From Candidatus Rifleibacteriota bacterium (lineage in GTDB: Bacteria; Riflebacteria; Ozemobacteria; Ozemobacterales; Ozemobacteraceae): 49,427 nucleotides of DNA. Position numbers and translations under genes: made by a program. The stretch covers positions 1 to 49,427 of the forward strand of contig JAKJFO010000008.1 of the NCBI GenBank assembly GCA_022704885.1, in the 5' to 3' direction. The notes beneath the pieces are model-generated. The model saw only the letters and a program-made list of their open reading frames with translations, was not told where the DNA came from and ran no database searches. Shown piece after piece: positions 1-9,057 of the stretch (position 1 is the stretch's first letter; every line of letters begins with the position of its first letter).

Positions 1-1
1 C

Positions 2-1255
2 AGCCTTGAATTGAATTCCGCTGAAGGCGGCAACAGCGCGGTGATAAGATTCGACCGCTATATGGTCACCGGAGAAGGCGATCAGGAAAAGCTGGCTTTC
101 GACCGCTTCGAGAGTGTCGTATATGAGTTTCGCAAGCCGTTTTTGACGCGGTCAGTCGCCGGCGCTAACCGCACGATTGCGCGGCACGTCGATTCGATTG
201 CATTTTCCCGCCCGGAAGGCCCGGGGGACGAAGCCGCTGCCGGCGGACAGATCAATTACGACGAAGGCTGGGCGGCGCGCATGGACATTACCATGGTTGG
301 CAGCCGCAAGATTCCCGGAACAATTCAGATTGCCAGCCACACCGAGCGGGTTTCGGTGTTCATGATCGAAGAGTATTATCGACTGATCAACAAGAACCGC
401 TTTCTTTCGATGGCTCAGCTGGCAAAAGAAGATGGCGCCAAGATTCTCGATGAAGAATTTGATTACGATCAGATGTTTGCTCAGAGTATGGATCCAGAGG
501 AACTTGCAAAACTGACTGTACAGCAGCTCGAAAATCTTCTGACAAAGGAAAACGCTTCGCTTACAGAAGTTGAGAATAAGCTGGACCAGGTAGATGAGTC
601 GATCAAAGGCATTGATACCCGTGGTGACAGGACCTGGTATACACTGTGGATCGGCCGGGCGCCGACCGAAGTCACCAAGCTGCAGGACAATCTGAAGAAT
701 CACACAGAAGTGGCAGATCTCGAGAAAGACCTGGCAGATATCGATGCAACCATCGAACAGTATGAAACCGAGCATCTCACCAATTCGTTTTCTGGGGCCG
801 GAGTGAATATTGCCGGTATGGACAAGAACACCAAAGAATATCAGGATCTCAAAGAAGCATACGATATCAAAATGCGCGATTACAGCATGAAAGAAGCTTA
901 TGATGCCGGCAAACAGGAGGGTGACCCTGAATACGTCAGCATGGTTGATTCTTATAACCCCTCTAGCCTGCAGAAGGGCGTTATCACAACGTCTGATGGC
1001 AGTACCGAAACTTTTACCGAGTCTGATGAAGAATTTGCAATCAGACAGGAAAAAGCTACAACTATCTATTCTAACCTGCAAAAAGTCGATCTCAGCTGGC
1101 GCGACGAAAAAGGCGGCGAAGAAAGCGTTAAAAAATACACTGCCGCCAAGGATCTGCGTGATCTTGCCGAAACCAAAGTCAGTTTTGCCAAACAGCGTGA
1201 TGCGCACGAAGACAACATCGAAAAAATCACGACAGCGAAGCGTAACGCCAGCTAG
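2..1255 (+). CDS. Coiled-coil protein, 5' end outside the window
   Basis: The frame is open from the window's left edge to the TAG at 1253-1255, so the true start lies upstream; the TTG at 11 has no visible ribosome-binding site and is probably internal. About 417 residues are visible. The first third alternates hydrophobic and polar residues and looks like a globular beta-rich domain. From about residue 165 the protein is rich in Glu, Lys, Asp and Leu with heptad-like spacing, which suggests one or more coiled coils ending in a charged helix. No signal peptide or catalytic motif can be seen, and I do not recognise the family. The next gene on the same strand is a lipoprotein 97 bp downstream, so they may be co-transcribed. 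A 351-residue antisense frame over the same DNA was judged a shadow. Confidence 0.75.
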   Translation, partial: SLELNSAEGGNSAVIRFDRYMVTGEGDQEKLAFDRFESVVYEFRKPFLTRSVAGANRTIARHVDSIAFSRPEGPGDEAAAGGQINYDEGWAARMDITMVGSRKIPGTIQIASHTERVSVFMIEEYYRLINKNRFLSMAQLAKEDGAKILDEEFDYDQMFAQSMDPEELAKLTVQQLENLLTKENASLTEVENKLDQVDESIKGIDTRGDRTWYTLWIGRAPTEVTKLQDNLKNHTEVADLEKDLADIDATIEQYETEHLTNSFSGAGVNIAGMDKNTKEYQDLKEAYDIKMRDYSMKEAYDAGKQEGDPEYVSMVDSYNPSSLQKGVITTSDGSTETFTESDEEFAIRQEKATTIYSNLQKVDLSWRDEKGGEESVKKYTAAKDLRDLAETKVSFAKQRDAHEDNIEKITTAKRNAS

Positions 1256-1352
1256 AATAAAGCGAGTTTTTCCTGACTATTTCTGCTCAGATATTATCTG
1301 ATTTCAGATTGCTGCCGATAGGTCGAGCTGAAATATAACATCAGGAATATCG

Positions 1353-4300
1353 ATGTATCTGATCAACTACCGTCGTATTGCGGTTTATCTGGCAATCTCA
1401 GCATTCGTGCTGATGCTCGCTGTCGGTTGCGGCGGCGGTGATGGAGGCCTTTCTGATTGGGCCAAACCCGGTCAGGTTACTGTCGTTTCAAACCTGAGTG
1501 GTCAGGTGCTGGCGCCGGTTGCCGGGACTTCGTTACACGAATCCGTCGCTTTCTCGCTGCTTTCAGTTGAAGGCACCAGAGTATATATTGAAGAGAAGCC
1601 TGAATTCACAACAACTGTCGACAGCCAGGGAAAATTCGTCATAAAAAATCTGCCGGTGGGCAGATACCATGTTATTGCTCAGACGGTTTCGGGCACTACG
1701 TCTTATAAGCATCGTTCAGACCAGGTCAATCTGACCGGTGAATTCGAAACCCAGGTGATGTCGCAGGCGATGCCACTGGCAGTTGCACCATATCGACTGC
1801 ATCTACGCATCACCGATCTGATAACCAACAATCCAGTTGCAGGTGCAAAACTGACCGTATGGGGTACCGACTATCTGACTTCAGCCTCTGGTGATGTCGA
1901 AATCGGGCCGCTGCCGGTAGGGTTCTGGCCAATGCGCATCGTGGCGGCCGGCTATCTGGAATCGGTTATTCATCCGGGCTTTCAGCCAAAGCGAAATGCT
2001 CAGCTCCGTATCAGGCTGACGCCTCTCAGCTCAACCGAACGTAACCAGGCTCCGGTTGTCGAAATCGAACAGGCCTTTTCAAGCGTCAAGACGAATGAAA
2101 GCGTAACATTATTCGCGGCCGGTTTCGATGCTGATGGCGATTACATTACCTATAACTGGCGGGCGACACGCGGCACGTTTTCGTATGATGCCGGCAGCAG
2201 CGTAATTTATACAGCCCCTGCCAGCACCGGAACCGTGCAGATCACGCTGATCGGCAAGGACAGCAAAAATGCAGAGGGAATGGCCATTCTCGATCTCACC
2301 GTTCTTTCGGGCAGCAGTCTGCCGCCAAATCCTCGCAATCAGGTGCCGCTGGCAGCCACTGATCCTTTTCCCGCCAATCTGGCAACAGATCTTGGCAATG
2401 ACATCGTATTCCGTTGGACCGGCAAAGACCCTGATAACGATCCGTTAATCTATGACCTGCTGCTTGCTACGCAGGGAGCCGATCTCAGAGTAGTTGCCAG
2501 CAACCTGACCGACAGCAGCTACCGAATAACCGGTCTCACTCGTAATCAGGTGTATTTCTGGAAAGTGGTCAGTCGTGATATTTATGACGCAGTTTCGGCA
2601 GACCCCGCTATCTGGCAGTTTACAACAGGGGTTGGCGATAACGCGTCGCCATATCAGCCAAAGAACCCGGTTCCCGAAGACCTCGCGATAGATCAGCTGC
2701 CATCTTTGCGTTTCACCTGGACCGGTGGCGACCCTGACCCCGAAGACACGGTTACTTATTCATTTTATCTCGCGTCTGATCCGACGCAACTCGAGCTGAT
2801 CACCAGCACTCGAAACACCAGCCATGAAATGATCGGGCTGGCTCTCGGTACAACCCATTACTGGCAGGTTATCGCCGCAGACAACCGCGGCCGCGAAACT
2901 CCAGGCCCGGTCTGGCGATTTACTACCTATGCACCGCCAAATCAGCCTCCGTCTGACCCGGTTGTGGTCTATCCGGCGAGCGGTGCTGTGAATGTTCCGG
3001 TTAATGTTCAGCTGCAATGGAGTTCAAACGATCCTGATGGCGATCAGATAATGTATGATCTTTTCGTCGGCAAAGAGTTTCCGTTAACGAAAATTGTATC
3101 TGATCTGGTTGGAGCGTCATATCTGTCGACGCAGCCGTATGACTATCTCAGTACCTATTACTGGCAGGTAGTTGCGCGTGACAGCCGCGGTCTGACCAAC
3201 GAAAATTCAACGGTATGGTCGTTTACGACTGCGGCAAAAGCAAATTTGCCACCCTATGTGCCGATAGTAATAACTCCCGCCAACGGGGCGGCAGATGTGG
3301 CTCTCAGGCCGGTATTTTCATGGAGTGGCGGTGATCCGGAAGATGACGCGGTGGTATATGACCTGTATCTCGACACCGTGTCACCACCGCAGCAGATGGC
3401 TGCGGCCAATCTGAGCGAAGAACGCTGGACTCCAGCTGTTGATCTGAACATGGGCGCACGCTATTACTGGCAGGTCATCGCGCGGGATAATCAGGACAGA
3501 AGCTCACCGTCGCAGGTTTATTCGTTTTTTGTCAGATCGACCAGCGATCAGACCCCCCCGTCTATCTTAAGTGTAACTCCTGCTGATGGGGCCGTTGACG
3601 TCGGGCAAACAGAAATTATAAAAATCATATTCAGTGAACCGGTTAACAAGAGCTCAGCGAGCCAGGCGGTTACTCTTTTGCCAGCTGTTGGCGGTATCTT
3701 GAGTTGGGAAGATGATGTGACGCTGCGTTTCATGCCGTCAGCGCCCTGGCGTTCAGGCAGCTACAATCAGCTGATCATTGCCAGCAACACGGTCAGAGAT
3801 TTGGGCAACAATCTGATGACGAACGGCTCTGTATACAGGTTTGCGGTGGCGACTCCGGTGCCGGTGCCCAGTGGTCATCGTTCCAGTGGCTTTCCGGTAT
3901 ATGCCAATGTCAATGAAACAGTTACATCACAAGTGCCTGGGCTTAATTCAGGGGCCAAAGCATACGCGCTTGCCGTAGCTTCGCCCAACAGTTCAAATTT
4001 TACTGTCAGCGCCAGCATGCAGGGACAGGTGCGAATAACCGACCCGGCCTCCGCCTTCCGCGAATTTGAACGCTATGCTGCTGAAAGAAGCGGCGAAACA
4101 TTTTCTTTGAGTGCCTCAGCAGAACCGATGCCGCTGGCATCGCCTCAGGTGGGAGTCAGTGAAAGCTTTTATATTCCGTCTTATGGTTCGGTTGCCACAA
4201 ATACGGCTTATCCCAATAACGTCATCAGCGCTACCTGCCTTGGTCTGACCGACAAAACGGCGATCTATGTCGACGATGCAGTTGCGAATCCTTCAACTAC

Positions 4301-5219
4301 CAAAATTGCCGATGTCCGCAGGCGCTTTGAAGATGTGATTCAGCCAAGAATCAGAGATTATTTCGGGCAGGAACCGGCACAGGGCCCCGATGGCGAAAGC
4401 CGTCTGACCATACTGCTGACCGACTCGATGGCTGAAGGTATTCTGGGAATCTTTTACGGCGTGGATCTGGCTGCCCGCAATTCCTCTGATATTCAGCTGA
4501 GAGAAAGCAATGGCCGTAAGATACTTTATGTAAAATACTCTGAAGATCGTGATATCACGCTCTACGGAACAATGGCCCATGAGTTTCAGCACATGGTCAA
4601 TTACTGGCAGAAACGTCTCGCCGGCGGTAGTCTCGAAGCTACCTGGCTGAACGAGGGCATGTCGAAGTTTGCCGAAGAAGTTTGCGGATATGGAATCTTA
4701 CAGGGAGATGACAACACTGCAAGGCTGATCAAGCTCTCTCAGGAGAAGTTTTCGAACCTTTCTTTAACAAACTGGGAGGGGCTTGACAGCTATGGTCTGT
4801 CATACCTGTTCATCAGGTTTCTGGCTCAGGAGAACCGTTATGGCACTACCTACCGGGAAATCACCAGAGCACTAGTAAGTTCTTCGAGAACAGGAATGGA
4901 CAACGTTGCTGCTGTTACCGGCGAGGCTTTTGATATTACTCTGGCAAAATGGGGGCTGAGCCTTTATCTGAATCGCTATCAGTCGACTGACGGCAAGGAC
5001 TATGGGCTGCCGGGCCTCAATCTGCGTGGTTCTTACAGTGGCGTGACATTACCGGGTTTTGTCGCGCAGATTCTGTCTACTTCCAATCTTAGCGTTTCGC
5101 TTGGCGCCAACGCTTTGCGCTGCTTTGAGCGAACCAGCACTGGCGCGGCTTCGACCAATATTACGGTAACCAGTCCTTCTGGTGCTCTCAAACTCTGGTT
5201 TTACGACCAGCGACCTTAA
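1353..5219 (+). CDS. Large lipoprotein with FN3-like repeats and a HEFQH metallopeptidase domain (M30-like)
   Basis: The protein has 1288 residues. A hydrophobic signal (residues 8-25) ends in the lipobox-like LAVGC, with the lipidated Cys at 26, followed by a Gly-rich tether. Then come: carboxypeptidase-regulatory-like beta domains (about 45-220); a PKD/cadherin-like domain (about 225-320); four fibronectin-III-like repeats marked by a recurring YYWQV-type strand (about 325-720); and an SbsA-type Ig domain (about 725-830). The C-terminal region carries HEFQH at residues 1076-1080, with Glu1101 in WLNEG placed as the third zinc ligand, as in gluzincins. HEFQHM followed by an aromatic strand resembles hyicolysin-type M30 peptidases. 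It is probably surface anchored and acts on extracellular protein; the substrate is unknown. Metalloprotease activity is inferred from motifs only. Confidence 0.88.
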   Translation: MYLINYRRIAVYLAISAFVLMLAVGCGGGDGGLSDWAKPGQVTVVSNLSGQVLAPVAGTSLHESVAFSLLSVEGTRVYIEEKPEFTTTVDSQGKFVIKNLPVGRYHVIAQTVSGTTSYKHRSDQVNLTGEFETQVMSQAMPLAVAPYRLHLRITDLITNNPVAGAKLTVWGTDYLTSASGDVEIGPLPVGFWPMRIVAAGYLESVIHPGFQPKRNAQLRIRLTPLSSTERNQAPVVEIEQAFSSVKTNESVTLFAAGFDADGDYITYNWRATRGTFSYDAGSSVIYTAPASTGTVQITLIGKDSKNAEGMAILDLTVLSGSSLPPNPRNQVPLAATDPFPANLATDLGNDIVFRWTGKDPDNDPLIYDLLLATQGADLRVVASNLTDSSYRITGLTRNQVYFWKVVSRDIYDAVSADPAIWQFTTGVGDNASPYQPKNPVPEDLAIDQLPSLRFTWTGGDPDPEDTVTYSFYLASDPTQLELITSTRNTSHEMIGLALGTTHYWQVIAADNRGRETPGPVWRFTTYAPPNQPPSDPVVVYPASGAVNVPVNVQLQWSSNDPDGDQIMYDLFVGKEFPLTKIVSDLVGASYLSTQPYDYLSTYYWQVVARDSRGLTNENSTVWSFTTAAKANLPPYVPIVITPANGAADVALRPVFSWSGGDPEDDAVVYDLYLDTVSPPQQMAAANLSEERWTPAVDLNMGARYYWQVIARDNQDRSSPSQVYSFFVRSTSDQTPPSILSVTPADGAVDVGQTEIIKIIFSEPVNKSSASQAVTLLPAVGGILSWEDDVTLRFMPSAPWRSGSYNQLIIASNTVRDLGNNLMTNGSVYRFAVATPVPVPSGHRSSGFPVYANVNETVTSQVPGLNSGAKAYALAVASPNSSNFTVSASMQGQVRITDPASAFREFERYAAERSGETFSLSASAEPMPLASPQVGVSESFYIPSYGSVATNTAYPNNVISATCLGLTDKTAIYVDDAVANPSTTKIADVRRRFEDVIQPRIRDYFGQEPAQGPDGESRLTILLTDSMAEGILGIFYGVDLAARNSSDIQLRESNGRKILYVKYSEDRDITLYGTMAHEFQHMVNYWQKRLAGGSLEATWLNEGMSKFAEEVCGYGILQGDDNTARLIKLSQEKFSNLSLTNWEGLDSYGLSYLFIRFLAQENRYGTTYREITRALVSSSRTGMDNVAAVTGEAFDITLAKWGLSLYLNRYQSTDGKDYGLPGLNLRGSYSGVTLPGFVAQILSTSNLSVSLGANALRCFERTSTGAASTNITVTSPSGALKLWFYDQRP

Positions 5220-5250
5220 AGGCGACAGAAAATCGAGCGATCTTAAAGCG

Positions 5251-5382
5251 TCAGCTGATGAAGATCAGAAAAAAAGTTGTCAGCAGAAATATCCAGATGG
5301 AAACGAGCATGATAAGGTTCCAGTCGAATTCCTGCTCGACTTTTTCGATAAAACTGCGTTTGTCTGTGAGCTCGTCTGTCAT
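5251..5382 (-). CDS. 43-residue single-pass membrane peptide
   Basis: An ATG (5382-5380) directly follows the TAA of the upstream gene (5385-5383), so translation is probably coupled. The peptide begins with about 19 charged, polar residues (MTDELTDKRS...). One strongly hydrophobic, aromatic helix of about 22 residues follows, up to the TGA at 5253-5251. This is the architecture of a small inner-membrane protein with its N-terminus in the cytoplasm. It is the last gene of the set transcribed from 8964 and ends 31 bp from the convergent lipoprotein stop. The function is unknown. A role as partner or anchor of the coiled-coil/zinc-ribbon protein just upstream is an inference from coupling alone. 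The frame is short, so chance cannot be excluded, but spacing and composition argue for a real gene. Confidence 0.6.
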   Translation of the reverse strand: MTDELTDKRSFIEKVEQEFDWNLIMLVSIWIFLLTTFFLIFIS

Positions 5383-6936
5383 TTAATTGTCCAGGCTTAT
5401 GAACGTTCTTTCGGCGCTGCTGATCAAGGCTTGCCGTTTCGCCAGTTCAACGTTTCCGGGGTATTCGCGTGAAATGTAAGCCAGCAGGCCGCTTGCCGCC
5501 TTGAGGTTGCCCTGGTCGATCAGTTTGTCGAGCAGAATTATGTTCGGTTCGAGTTCAGTCGGGTGGGGAGGCATGTCGCGTTTGCTGGTGCCATCTGGAG
5601 CTGTCAGCTCAAGGCCGCATTTTGGGCAGAAATACTCATGGGGTCGACAGGTGTTGAAGCATTCGGTACAGTTGAAAACCGATTTGCCAACCCAGACTAC
5701 AGCCTTCTGAATCAGGCGGTTGCCCGATACGAAGCCAGGGCCATCTTCTTTGATTATGATGTTATCGGGCAGAAAATCGTTTTTGAAAGATTTTGCCGCC
5801 TTGTGCACCTTGCCATCAAAAGTTTCTCCGATTGTCTGAATGCGTTGAATTGCATTCGACTTTTCGAGAATAGCAATCGAATCGCGGGCGCGTGAATATA
5901 CATCACGGTTTTCTGGGCTCTGTGCCAGTCTGTTTGCTGTCGTAGAAAGAGTTTCGAAGAGGTATACGCATTCTTCGGGAGCAAATGAAAAGCGCTCGGC
6001 CTTGGCATTTGTATCTCGTGCTTTGATAACGCTGCGCAATGTGGCTTCAAGATCCACTATTCTTTGTTGCAGGGTTTCTTTTTCTCTTATGTTTTCTTCG
6101 GGGTTGGCGCTGGCAAGCGCGTCGCGCAGACGTTTGGCTTCAACCTGTGCTTCAAGTTGCGCTTTTTCTAAATAGCTGATCTTTGCTTCACTCGCCGCCA
6201 TATTGTTGCGGTATACGTCTGCCGAAGGCAGTTTGCTGAGCTCAGCCTCAAGCTCGCTCACCCTGGTTCTGAGAATCGAGTTTTCGTTGCGGGCAGCAGA
6301 GATTTCTGCCAGCTGATTTTTGAGTGAGTCGATCTCTGATTTGTCCATTTTCATGGCTTCCATCAGAGCTTCTTTGCTTTTGCTCAGCTCAATTTCTTTG
6401 TTCTGCAGCGCCTGGCGGAGCTGATTTATGGTTTCTTCACTTTTTGCCAGGCGTGCCTCAAGGTCGGCGACATCGGCTTTGAGATCTTCGTAAACAGATT
6501 CATCGACGGTACTTTCAGTTATTACCGGTACCGGACGATTCTGCAATTCTTCGATCTCTTTTTTCAGACTTTCGATCTGATCGATCAGAGCCGTTTCAGT
6601 TTTCTGCTTCTTTACCAGCTCTTCCTGATAGTTGAGAAACTTTTCGCTGGTATCTGAAGTCTTGTTCATCTCCAGGAAAAGCGATTCTTCGAGTTTAGCG
6701 TTTGTCGCTTTCAAGGACTCGATTTCGCGCTCGAGTTTCATGTAGTCTTCGGTATTGCGCGGATCCTGAAAGGCGGCACCTTCGAGCTGCACGATCGTTG
6801 ACCTGAGGGTAAAGGTCATGCTCTGCACCTGTCGCAGAACATCATCTCTGGAGTCTTTCGAACTGAGCGAAGGAACTTGTCCCTTGAGATAGACAAGCAG
6901 ATTTCTCACAATTTCATCAAAAGCCAGGTTTTTCAC
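5383..6936 (-). CDS. Coiled-coil protein with C-terminal zinc ribbon
   Basis: The protein has 517 residues and starts at GTG (6936-6934); the ribosome-binding site is weak. Residues about 1-55 form a small helical domain. Residues about 60-310 are a long Glu/Lys/Leu-rich coiled coil. After a globular stretch (about 320-415) comes a zinc ribbon with Cys423, Cys426, Cys437 and Cys440 (CxxC-x10-CxxC), then a short helical TPR-like end. There is no signal peptide or membrane segment, so it should be cytoplasmic. It lies 70 bp downstream of the ABC permease and directly before a 43-residue membrane peptide, so the four genes may be one operon. I do not recognise the family. The zinc ribbon could mediate protein or nucleic-acid contacts. 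Confidence 0.85.
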   Translation of the reverse strand: MKNLAFDEIVRNLLVYLKGQVPSLSSKDSRDDVLRQVQSMTFTLRSTIVQLEGAAFQDPRNTEDYMKLEREIESLKATNAKLEESLFLEMNKTSDTSEKFLNYQEELVKKQKTETALIDQIESLKKEIEELQNRPVPVITESTVDESVYEDLKADVADLEARLAKSEETINQLRQALQNKEIELSKSKEALMEAMKMDKSEIDSLKNQLAEISAARNENSILRTRVSELEAELSKLPSADVYRNNMAASEAKISYLEKAQLEAQVEAKRLRDALASANPEENIREKETLQQRIVDLEATLRSVIKARDTNAKAERFSFAPEECVYLFETLSTTANRLAQSPENRDVYSRARDSIAILEKSNAIQRIQTIGETFDGKVHKAAKSFKNDFLPDNIIIKEDGPGFVSGNRLIQKAVVWVGKSVFNCTECFNTCRPHEYFCPKCGLELTAPDGTSKRDMPPHPTELEPNIILLDKLIDQGNLKAASGLLAYISREYPGNVELAKRQALISSAERTFISLDN

Positions 6937-7006
6937 TATATTTATCCGGGTTTCTCGATATCAAGTTCTGACGTTACTGTATTCTGTGCACAAATGCAAG
7001 TCAGAT

Positions 7007-8083
7007 TTATTTGTCTGCCTTTTTAAATCTGTATACACCATGAGCCACCAGATACGCAACCGTAGTAAGAATGATTATAGTCAATATATCGTCATTTATC
7101 GTCACTTTTGAAAGGTCTAGAAACATCGCTTTGCGTAATCCTGAAAAAATATAGGTTGATGGGACGAACGGAGCTACACTGCGCACGATATCGCTCGAAT
7201 GCTGCAGGCTGGGTATCATCTGAAAAAACAGAAACAGCGTCGTTCCGATTGCATTTACCGCAGCCTGGGTTTTGGCAAAGTTCGCGATGATCAGCCCGGT
7301 AAAGATCGTCATCAGGGTGCCGGAAAATACGATCAGAATAAGATATGCGCTGTTGTCGCTCCACTTGCTGTTGACACTGAGCATCACGAATATGGTCGCA
7401 AGTGACAGGAAAAGGCTGAACAATGATTTGCCGGCAATGAATTCGCCTGTTCTTATCGGTGTAAGAAAAATTGCGTTGAGTGTGCCCTTTTCGCGCTCTT
7501 CGACGATTGCCATTGGCAGAGCAAGAAACCCGACCATGCCCATGGCCATCACGATCAACATGGGAAACATGCTGTCAGCCATGGCATTAGCGTTGCTGGT
7601 AGTTCCGGCGACCGCTTCGACCTTGAATTCAAAGGGAAGTGGCGGTGGTGTCATTGCCAGCTGCGAACGAATTTCTGCCTCGAACACACTTTTAAGCGTT
7701 TCGACGCCGAAGTCCGGAATATGCGGTGGATAAAGGAGGGTAACCGGTTGTCCTTTGCCGGAACGGTTCGAAATGATTTCCGGCAATATTATGCCGAAGC
7801 GAACTCTGCCTTCGAGAATCGCTGATTCAAGATCGTGGCGATCCTGATAAAAGGTAATCTTTTTGCTGAGGCCCTTGCCGACAAGAGATTCGATCAACGG
7901 CTGTTGAGGGCTGCTGATAACCCCGATTTCCGGTAGTGCTGCGGCAGTTTTGCTGCCACTCATTACGTTGGTGAACAGCAAAGAGAGAATGATTGGTGTC
8001 ATTACCATCAATACGATCTGATAGTTACGCATGCTGTCGAGAAGATCTTTGCGGAGAATGGCAATTATCGCTCTGGGATTCAT
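7007..8083 (-). CDS. ABC-2 type transporter permease (NatB-like)
   Basis: The protein has 358 residues. The first transmembrane helix (about 20-40) is followed by a large non-cytoplasmic loop (about 45-170). Five more hydrophobic segments lie in the C-terminal half. The sequence EREKGTL before the third helix is the typical coupling motif of ABC-2 permeases such as NatB and DrrB. The start codon overlaps the ATPase gene by four bases (ATGA), so the two proteins are translationally coupled and form one exporter. Family members export sodium ions, drugs, lipids or polysaccharides; the substrate cannot be read from sequence. Zinc-ribbon and small-membrane-protein genes follow on the same strand. 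Confidence 0.88.
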   Translation of the reverse strand: MNPRAIIAILRKDLLDSMRNYQIVLMVMTPIILSLLFTNVMSGSKTAAALPEIGVISSPQQPLIESLVGKGLSKKITFYQDRHDLESAILEGRVRFGIILPEIISNRSGKGQPVTLLYPPHIPDFGVETLKSVFEAEIRSQLAMTPPPLPFEFKVEAVAGTTSNANAMADSMFPMLIVMAMGMVGFLALPMAIVEEREKGTLNAIFLTPIRTGEFIAGKSLFSLFLSLATIFVMLSVNSKWSDNSAYLILIVFSGTLMTIFTGLIIANFAKTQAAVNAIGTTLFLFFQMIPSLQHSSDIVRSVAPFVPSTYIFSGLRKAMFLDLSKVTINDDILTIIILTTVAYLVAHGVYRFKKADK

Positions 8084-8964
8084 GCTTCGCCTTCCTCCGA
8101 ACCTGATTTCCAGCGGGCTCCGGTAACTTTCATGAAGACTTCCTCCAGAGTCGCTTCCTGCGAATGAATTTTGCTGATTCTGCCTGTAGAGATGATGTCC
8201 GCTACGGTTGCAAGATCTTGTGATTCTTCGAGAGAATAGTCGGCAGACTGCAGCTTGTCATGCTCGATGAATTCAATTTTAACGGCTTTCCGGCCGTAAT
8301 TTTTTTTGAGATTCTCAGGGCTGTCGCAGGCCACAATCTCTCCAGAATTCATGATGGCCAGTCGATCGCACAGCTGATCGGCTTCTTCCATATAATGTGT
8401 GGTTAGAAATACTGTAGTACCATTATTTTTGAGTTTTAACACCAGTTCTCGGATCAGTCGGGCCGAGTGCGGGTCGAGAGCTGAGGTGGGTTCATCAAGA
8501 AAAAAGAGCCGAGGCTTGTGCAGCAGTCCTCTTGCGATCAGAGCTCGTTGCCGCAGGCCCCGACTCAGATCTTTGCAGGCTTTGTTCTGGTGCTCTACCA
8601 GAAACACTTCGGCCAGTACTTCGTCGACCCGTGAATGGTCAACGCTGTTCAATGCTGCGAAGAATTCAAGATTCTGTCGGATGGTTATGCGGTCGTAAAG
8701 ATTCTGGTAGTCGGGTACGACACCAACCAGCGTACGGGTCTGGCTTATCTGCTGAGGGACAGCGTGTCCCATTATGCTGATCCTGCCCTGATTGAAAGGA
8801 ATTTCTCCGATCATCATTCGGATGCTTGTGGTTTTACCGGCTCCGTTGGGCCCAAGAAAACCGAAAATTTCTCCGTAATTTACAGTGAAAGAAACTCCCT
8901 TTACTACCTTTGTCTGGCCGTAACTCTTTTCGAGACCTTCGACCTCTACGGCAAAATCTGACAT
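8080..8964 (-). CDS. ABC transporter ATP-binding protein (NatA-like)
   Basis: The protein has 294 residues from the ATG at 8964, chosen because AAGGAAGG lies just upstream and the ABC domain begins immediately; a longer frame to 9057 adds an unconserved leader. Walker A is GPNGAGKTT (residues 38-46), the signature is the LSRGLRQR variant common in NatA/DrrA-type ATPases, and Walker B is LFFLDEPTSALDP, with the switch His in TTHYMEEA. The C-terminal 80 residues are the accessory domain usual in this group. It energises the permease encoded next (ATGA overlap). The gene diverges from the Tad locus across a 93-bp spacer. The substrate is unknown. Confidence 0.92.
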   Translation of the reverse strand: MSDFAVEVEGLEKSYGQTKVVKGVSFTVNYGEIFGFLGPNGAGKTTSIRMMIGEIPFNQGRISIMGHAVPQQISQTRTLVGVVPDYQNLYDRITIRQNLEFFAALNSVDHSRVDEVLAEVFLVEHQNKACKDLSRGLRQRALIARGLLHKPRLFFLDEPTSALDPHSARLIRELVLKLKNNGTTVFLTTHYMEEADQLCDRLAIMNSGEIVACDSPENLKKNYGRKAVKIEFIEHDKLQSADYSLEESQDLATVADIISTGRISKIHSQEATLEEVFMKVTGARWKSGSEEGEA

Positions 8965-9007
8965 GCTGCCTTCCTTTACGAATAAACTGCCTAAGGATTG
9001 TAACAGA

Positions 9008-9036
9008 TTGACAGTTTTAATGCATTGTGGTTGAAT
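9008..9036 (+). promoter_or_regulatory. Sigma70-type promoter for the tad genes
   Basis: A perfect -35 TTGACA (9008-9013) is spaced 17 bp from TTGAAT (9031-9036), which is preceded by TGg as in extended -10 promoters. The predicted start of transcription leaves a very short leader before the AAAGAGG site (about 9047-9053) and the ATG at 9058. It lies in the spacer between the divergent ABC and Tad genes. Confidence 0.5.
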
Positions 9037-9057
9037 GATTTTCAGAAAAGAGGACAC

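Noticed and set aside
152..1207. 351-codon minus-strand frame opposite the first gene
   Set aside because: Composition rich in Phe/Cys/Ile typical of an antisense shadow; the plus frame has clear coiled-coil character and continues beyond the window.
1256..1352. Promoter or terminator between the first gene and the lipoprotein
   Set aside because: TATAAC near 1334 has no suitable -35, and the ATCTGA/TCAGAT dyad near 1296 has no T-run.
5182..5472. 96-codon plus-strand frame across the 3' ends of the lipoprotein and zinc-ribbon genes
   Set aside because: Overlaps real genes on both sides, lacks a ribosome-binding site, and contradicts the coupled 43-residue minus-strand gene.
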